Shown here in pieces: positions 6,424 through 8,576 of a stretch of DNA of 8,576 bases. Location: assembly GCA_016763955.1 (NCBI GenBank), contig JAESSU010000466.1, positions 1 through 8,576 of the forward strand, in the 5' to 3' direction. Under the pieces are notes generated by a model. The model saw nothing but the letters and a program-made list of their open reading frames with translations. It searched no databases and was not told the DNA's origin. The position numbers and the translations under genes were made by a program. The DNA comes from Phycisphaeraceae bacterium. GTDB lineage: Bacteria; Planctomycetota; Phycisphaerae; Phycisphaerales; Phycisphaeraceae. Numbering within the stretch: position 1 is the stretch's first letter; each line of letters starts with the position of its first letter.

Positions 6424-6441
6424 GCGACACGGTGGTGTCGC
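6424..6441. repeat. Perfect short hairpin downstream of the UbiA gene
   Basis: GCGACAC (6424-6430) pairs with GTGTCGC (6435-6441) around a 4-nt GGTG loop, 20 nt past the UbiA-family stop on the minus strand. It lies in the 83-nt gap before the esterase gene. No T-run follows on either strand, so it is only a weak candidate for terminating the ubiX-ubiA transcript. Confidence 0.4.
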
Positions 6442-6461
6442 AACTATTAGGTAATCTCAAA

Positions 6462-7376
6462 TCAGACGCTGCGGACGATGTCGATGATGCCCAGTGTTCC
6501 GAGCAGGATGCTGATGATGCCGTTGAGGGTGAAGAAGGCCATGTTGATTTTGCCGGTGTCCGGATCACGAACGAGCATATGTTCGATGACTAACAGCAAG
6601 ATAACGATGGCAACACCAATCGAGAAAATCATATTTAGATGCGAGCTACTTTGCCAAAATAGATAGAGACAAGTCACACATAATAAATGGAGAATACGGC
6701 TAATCCACAGGGCTTTTTGCGTGCCGACGGTTGAGGGGATCGAGTGTATGCCGTGTTCGGCATCGGGTTCTTCATCTTGCAAGGCGTAGATCACATCAAA
6801 GCCAGCGACCCAGAAAAGTACCATCCCTGCCAGATACCAAAGATCGGGTTGATTCAGATATTCGGGTGCGATGGCAATGCCCGCTGCTAGCGGACTAATC
6901 GCTAGCGCCGAACCTAGAAAAATATGGCACAGCGCGGTAAACCGCTTCATAAAACTGTAAGCACTAAGCAAAATCAAAACCAACGGCGAAAGGAGCAATG
7001 GCCAATAATTGTCACGGAAAAAGTAAAACCCGCTCGTGCTTGCGATAAAGGCTACCGCACAAACAATCGTCACGGTAAGCACATATGTAAAACTCAGACG
7101 CCCGCTGGGAATAGCGCGTCCTTTAGTCCGCGGTTTATGTTGATCAATTTTGTGATCTGCCAGCCGGTTAATCGTCATCGCCAATGTGCGAGCGAGAAAC
7201 ATACACACAAGAATCAAAAGTAAAGACACCCCATCGTGATGCAGCAATTTGCCCTGACTCGCAGCGGCAAGATAAGCCGCGAGTATTGCAAAAGGTAGTG
7301 CAAAGACCGAGTGACTGAGCTTGATATCACAGGCAAGAGCCAACAATTTTGAGGGGCGTTTATCAGGCTGTGTCAT
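6462..7376 (-). CDS. ubiA: UbiA-family polyprenyltransferase (UbiA/MqnP-like)
   Basis: A 304-residue polytopic inner-membrane protein with about eight or nine hydrophobic segments. Both Mg-diphosphate binding motifs of the UbiA superfamily are intact: N70-R-L-A-D74-H-K-I-D78 and D194-V-I-Y-A-L-Q-D201-E-E-P-D205. The segment KPRTKGRAIPSGRLS (81-95) after the first motif is typical of the hydroxybenzoate/1,4-dihydroxy-6-naphthoate type. It joins an isoprenoid chain to an aromatic acid early in ubiquinone or menaquinone synthesis. Its ATG overlaps the ubiX stop by 4 nt (ATGA), so the two are translationally coupled. A prenyltransferase paired with UbiX is the arrangement expected for the futalosine menaquinone route (MqnP) as well as for ubiquinone; if the host is a planctomycete, menaquinone is more likely. 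That choice is inference. Confidence 0.9.
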   Translation of the reverse strand: MTQPDKRPSKLLALACDIKLSHSVFALPFAILAAYLAAASQGKLLHHDGVSLLLILVCMFLARTLAMTINRLADHKIDQHKPRTKGRAIPSGRLSFTYVLTVTIVCAVAFIASTSGFYFFRDNYWPLLLSPLVLILLSAYSFMKRFTALCHIFLGSALAISPLAAGIAIAPEYLNQPDLWYLAGMVLFWVAGFDVIYALQDEEPDAEHGIHSIPSTVGTQKALWISRILHLLCVTCLYLFWQSSSHLNMIFSIGVAIVILLLVIEHMLVRDPDTGKINMAFFTLNGIISILLGTLGIIDIVRSV

Positions 7377-7978
7377 TGGGATGGTTCACCCTTCCAACGC
7401 TGCCCCAGATCATGTTCAATATCTAACAAGTCCAGCAAGCGGGCGACGACAAAGTCCACAATATCGTCAATCGTTTTAGGCAATAAATAAAAGCCCGGAT
7501 TCGCAGGCGCGATGATCGCACCGGCTTCGGTGGCTAGCTGCATGTTACGAATATCAATCAGTGACAAGGGCATTTCCCGGTGAAGCAAAATCAGTTTGCG
7601 ACGTTCTTTGAGGATCACCTGAGCCGCACGGTGCAATAAATTTCCAGAGGACCCGGTCGCCACAGCAGACAATGAATTACCTGAGCAGGGGCAAATCACC
7701 ATGCCTTGCGTCTGGAACGAGCCGCTGGCAATGGCGGCCCCCACATCACGGTACGGATAAAGGGTGATGCCGGACACCTCCTGATCACCTGCTAGTTTTT
7801 GCAAGTCAATCGACTCATATTCAAGTTCATCATGCAGCAGCCGTTGCCCCATCGGGGAGACCACCAGATGCACTTGCACGTTTGCTTTAAGCAGCGAGCG
7901 TACTAATTGCTGAGCATAAAGCGCGCCACTAGCACCACTGATTCCGACGATGATTCGTTTAGATTGAGCCATCGACAT
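7373..7978 (-). CDS. ubiX: Flavin prenyltransferase UbiX
   Basis: 201 residues, the usual UbiX length. It transfers a dimethylallyl group to FMN to make prenylated FMN, the cofactor of UbiD-type decarboxylases that act after the prenyltransferase step. The FMN loop GISGASGALYA (12-22) is present. R117, K124, R134, E135, Y164 and R180 keep the relative spacing of the catalytic and phosphate-binding residues in characterised UbiX proteins. PCSGNSLSAVATG (97-109) and RNM (144-146) are also typical. ATG 7978 and ATG 7972 are both possible starts; no Shine-Dalgarno is seen. On the minus strand a TACAAT directly abuts the first ATG, which would favour the later start or another promoter. The gene leads a two-gene unit with the UbiA-family gene. 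No ubiD lies in the window. Confidence 0.94.
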   Translation of the reverse strand: MSMAQSKRIIVGISGASGALYAQQLVRSLLKANVQVHLVVSPMGQRLLHDELEYESIDLQKLAGDQEVSGITLYPYRDVGAAIASGSFQTQGMVICPCSGNSLSAVATGSSGNLLHRAAQVILKERRKLILLHREMPLSLIDIRNMQLATEAGAIIAPANPGFYLLPKTIDDIVDFVVARLLDLLDIEHDLGQRWKGEPSQ

Positions 7979-8003
7979 ATTGTAGCGAATGATTTATTTT
8001 TAA

Positions 8004-8113
8004 CCCCCCCCGGAAGTTTCAGAAAAGGCAATTCTGAAATGCGACCTCGGCCCCACAGAATCGTAAAGTTTTATCTGTGGGCTTGTATGGGATTAAAACC
8101 ATCTCTGTTTTGA
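8004..8113. repeat. Palindromic element, copy B (contains both modules)
   Basis: Module 1 is a run of eight C, then GGAAGTTTC, with TTTCAGAA (8017-8024) paired to TTCTGAAA (8032-8039) around a 7-nt loop; this matches copy C in left-arm prefix and loop length. Module 2 is CCCACAGA (8052-8059) paired with TCTGTGGG (8074-8081), followed by GCTTG and an AT-rich hairpin (TTAAAAC 8093-8099 with GTTTTGA 8107-8113, one wobble); this matches copy A in order and in many bases. It lies between ubiX and the upstream membrane-protein gene, and overlaps the 3' end of the latter. Confidence 0.6.
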
Positions 8114-8576
8114 TTTTTGGCTTGTGGGCGATTTAAAAAACTTTTTATATCCCACCCCACGCCCGCCAGCACAGGCAACCAGGTCATTGCCCATATCCAA
8201 CTAGGCACTTGCCATTGATCTTGATGTCCTAAGACTTCGTAACTGATGACGATGGTCAGTGACAGAATCCATAATCCACGGGAGAAACATAGGGGAAATA
8301 GTGCCAGCGCCCAAAGTAGATACCAAGGATAGACGGTGCTTGAGCAGAGCAGTGATGCAAAAAAATACAGACAGCAGGTCTGCCACAGTGATGCGCCTTT
8401 GGCCATGCACGCAAGGAGGATGAACATCAGCAGGCCGCCTGCGATCCAACGTGCTGCGCGCGGATCACCGACGAGCAACTGGCTGATGCCATGGACCAGT
8501 GAATTAAATTGCCAGCCTTGGACAAAGGTCGAGGCAGTTTCCCAGAGTCCGCCAATTCCGCCGGGCATCAGGGTAA
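8071..8576 (-). CDS. C-terminal part of polytopic membrane protein, GT-C/GT87-like glycosyltransferase (cut by window edge)
   Basis: The frame is open to the right edge, with at least two more codons before the first visible ATG at 8568, so that ATG is probably internal. The 165-plus residues contain about four hydrophobic spans: around WIAGGLLMFILLACMA, CCLYFFASLLC running into YPWYLLWALALFPLCF, GLWILSLTIVISYEVLG and WIWAMTWLPVLAGVGW. The phrase STVYPWYLLWALAL resembles the (H/Y)PWYLLW element in the late membrane spans of polyprenyl-phosphate-sugar-dependent (GT-C fold) mannosyl- or hexosyltransferases of the GT87 type. The catalytic N-terminal loop would lie outside the window, so the activity is inferred only. 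The last 15 or so residues (KNQNRDGFNPIQAHR) and the stop codon are encoded by palindromic element B, which probably replaced or extended the native C-terminus. Confidence 0.6.
   Translation of the reverse strand, partial: TLMPGGIGGLWETASTFVQGWQFNSLVHGISQLLVGDPRAARWIAGGLLMFILLACMAKGASLWQTCCLYFFASLLCSSTVYPWYLLWALALFPLCFSRGLWILSLTIVISYEVLGHQDQWQVPSWIWAMTWLPVLAGVGWDIKSFLNRPQAKNQNRDGFNPIQAHR

Overview
This window is a stretch of bacterial chromosome with moderate GC and no phage, IS, CRISPR, rRNA or tRNA signature. The gene set fits a marine, free-living Planctomycetota-like bacterium, possibly Phycisphaerae-like: a phytanoyl-CoA dioxygenase-family oxygenase beside an AraC regulator, a long-form S-adenosylhomocysteinase, a secreted CE1/LpqC-type esterase, and a UbiA/UbiX pair of the kind used for menaquinone synthesis. 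This taxonomic guess is an inference from gene content and is not proven by any single marker.

Layout from left to right. Positions 66-2029 (minus strand) hold an AraC-family regulator and, downstream of it, a PhyH-family Fe(II)/2-oxoglutarate oxygenase. The 107-nt gap between them contains a near-perfect palindrome. Positions 2233-2406 (minus) hold a very small gene of about 57 codons, recognisable by a consensus Shine-Dalgarno and a GTG or TTG start. Positions 2629-5202 (plus) hold a methyl-cycle unit. It has a sharp sigma-70-type promoter whose -35/-10 spacer carries a perfect inverted repeat, then an ArsR-HTH/methyltransferase-like fusion regulator resembling SahR, then ahcY. The likely logic is that SAH, the AhcY substrate and a methyltransferase inhibitor, is sensed by the regulator and de-represses ahcY. 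Positions 5203-5442 are a hairpin-rich intergenic region ending in a strong bidirectional terminator shared by ahcY and a convergent secreted esterase gene (5443-6378, minus). Positions 6462-7978 (minus) hold a translationally coupled ubiX-ubiA pair with a 4-nt overlap, for quinone side-chain attachment and prenyl-FMN supply. The right edge holds the C-terminal part of a polytopic membrane protein resembling a GT-C/GT87-type glycosyltransferase.

The least explained signal is a family of modular palindromic elements seen three times: near 2142-2205, 5203-5284 and 8004-8113. Two copies share one module, with a compensatory base-pair change in the stem. Two copies share another module, with the same left-arm prefix and the same 7-nt loop. 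The copy near 8100 supplies the last codons and the stop codon of the membrane protein gene. They look like REP/BIME-type dispersed palindromes or structured RNAs. Apart from these and the SahR-like circuit, most of the window is ordinary chromosomal housekeeping and accessory metabolism.
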